Shown: positions 15,297 to 15,888 of the stretch, in pieces | How positions within the stretch are numbered: the stretch's first letter is position 1 | How the letters are laid out: every line of letters begins with the position of its first letter | Assembly (NCBI GenBank): GCA_023427925.1 | Contig: JAEYZS010000169.1 | Span: 1 to 15,888, forward strand | Length of the DNA: 15,888 nt | Reading direction: 5' to 3' | DNA from: Pseudomonadota bacterium | Lineage (GTDB): Bacteria > Bdellovibrionota > Bdellovibrionia > Bdellovibrionales > JAEYZS01 | The notes under the pieces: model-generated | Seen by the model: only the letters and a program-made list of their open reading frames with translations | Database searches by the model: none | What the model was told of the DNA's origin: nothing | Made by a program: the position numbers and the translations under genes

Positions 15297-15320
15297 ATGA
15301 ATCAAAGGAAAGTAAAATGA
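15297..15320 (+). other. 7-codon mini-ORF coupling yeaH to spoVR
   Basis: ATG 15297, one base after the yeaH stop, encodes MNQRKVK and ends at a TGA that overlaps the spoVR ATG as ATGA. An AAAGG lies 8 bases upstream. It could let ribosomes leaving yeaH hand over to spoVR. A chance ORF of this size is also possible. Confidence 0.35.
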
Positions 15321-15888
15321 AAAAACTTCCTCCAGAATTGGTTGCAGAACAAATAAGAGTAGAAAAGATGGCCCGTGGTTATGGGCTTGATTTCTTTCAA
15401 ACCATTTTTGAAATGGTCACTTATGATCAAATGAGTGAGTTTGCAGCTCAAGGCGGATTTCCTGTGAGATACCCTCATTGGAGATTTGGAATGGAGTACG
15501 AAAAACTTTCTAAGAGTTACGAGTACGGCCTTTCAAAAATTTATGAAATGGTGATCAACACGGATCCTTGTTACGCCTATCTCATGGAAGGGAATATGTT
15601 TGTGGATCAAAAGCTAGTCATGGCCCATGTTTATGGTCACTGTGATTTCTTTAAAAACAATCAATGGTTCTCAAGAACAGATCGAAAAATGATGGATACG
15701 ATGGCAAATCACTCTACTCGTATCAGACGATATATGGACCGTCTTGGTTATGATGTAGTCGAAGATTTTATTGATAAGTGTCTTTCCATTGAAAATTTAA
15801 TTGATAGACATTCGCCGTACTTTTCTTCAAGTCCAAGTATTCAAAATTCAAGCCGCAATCAAGATCCTGTTAAGCCCGAAGTTGTTCC
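15317..15888 (+). CDS. spoVR: SpoVR family protein, 5' part (3' end outside window)
   Basis: About 190 N-terminal residues run open to the window edge. The family signatures are clear: [27 protein letters not shown] near the start, [42 protein letters not shown] in the middle, and [19 protein letters not shown] with the conserved AHVxGHxDFF. In B. subtilis SpoVR affects the spore cortex. In non-sporulating bacteria such as E. coli (YcgB) it accompanies PrkA and YeaH. AAGGAA at 15305-15310 gives a 6-base spacer to ATG 15317, and the gap from yeaH is 21 bp. A Ser/Asn-rich stretch appears near residues 171-180. The function is unknown beyond the association with its neighbours. Confidence 0.95.
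   Translation, partial: MKKLPPELVAEQIRVEKMARGYGLDFFQTIFEMVTYDQMSEFAAQGGFPVRYPHWRFGMEYEKLSKSYEYGLSKIYEMVINTDPCYAYLMEGNMFVDQKLVMAHVYGHCDFFKNNQWFSRTDRKMMDTMANHSTRIRRYMDRLGYDVVEDFIDKCLSIENLIDRHSPYFSSSPSIQNSSRNQDPVKPEVV

Overview
The window reads as chromosomal DNA of a moderately AT-rich Gram-negative bacterium. The genes encode outer-membrane and lipoprotein-sorting proteins, an aa3-type haem-copper oxidase, a PhaR-type regulator and a PrkA-YeaH-SpoVR cluster. That gene mix, the frequent TTG/GTG starts and the orphan envelope proteins fit Bdellovibrionota (Bdellovibrio-like). This is an inference from gene content, not a database match.

Positions 1-3570 (+) hold a tight respiratory operon. In order it has the 3' part of ctaD (oxidase subunit I), ctaE (III), ctaF (IV), ctaB (haem O synthase) and ctaA (haem A synthase). 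The terminal oxidase and the two enzymes that make its haem A are therefore expressed together. Positions 3582-7101 (-) hold three genes that converge on this operon. Reading along the minus strand they are an unrecognised 539-residue exported membrane protein, a DUF2400/TIGR02757 protein joined to it by a 4-bp ATGA overlap, and a DUF21-CBS (CNNM/CorC-like) membrane protein lacking the usual C-terminal domain. Positions 7358-8657 (-) hold a small outer-membrane beta-barrel protein and a PhaR-type DNA-binding regulator, each followed by a hairpin; the one after phaR is a textbook intrinsic terminator.

Positions 8658-8901 are a divergent regulatory region with a good sigma70-type promoter facing right and two dyads. 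From there (+) come an anchored protein with a GspG-like periplasmic domain, a large TPR lipoprotein resembling Pseudomonas LbcA, and an overlapping LolB-like lipoprotein. The LolB-like frame is cut by an in-frame TAA, with 52 further open codons of plausible protein after it. The TPR-lipoprotein/LolB pairing matches a known gene neighbourhood in Pseudomonas.

Positions 12072-15888 (+) hold prkA (AAA+ serine kinase), yeaH (DUF444, von Willebrand-like domain) and the 5' part of spoVR. This is the widely conserved stress/stationary-phase trio. A strong hairpin sits just before the prkA ribosome site, and a 7-codon mini-ORF links yeaH to spoVR. I see no CRISPR array, tRNA, rRNA, insertion sequence or phage genes. 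The least explained items are the 539-residue membrane protein, the GspG-like protein and the interrupted lolB-like gene.
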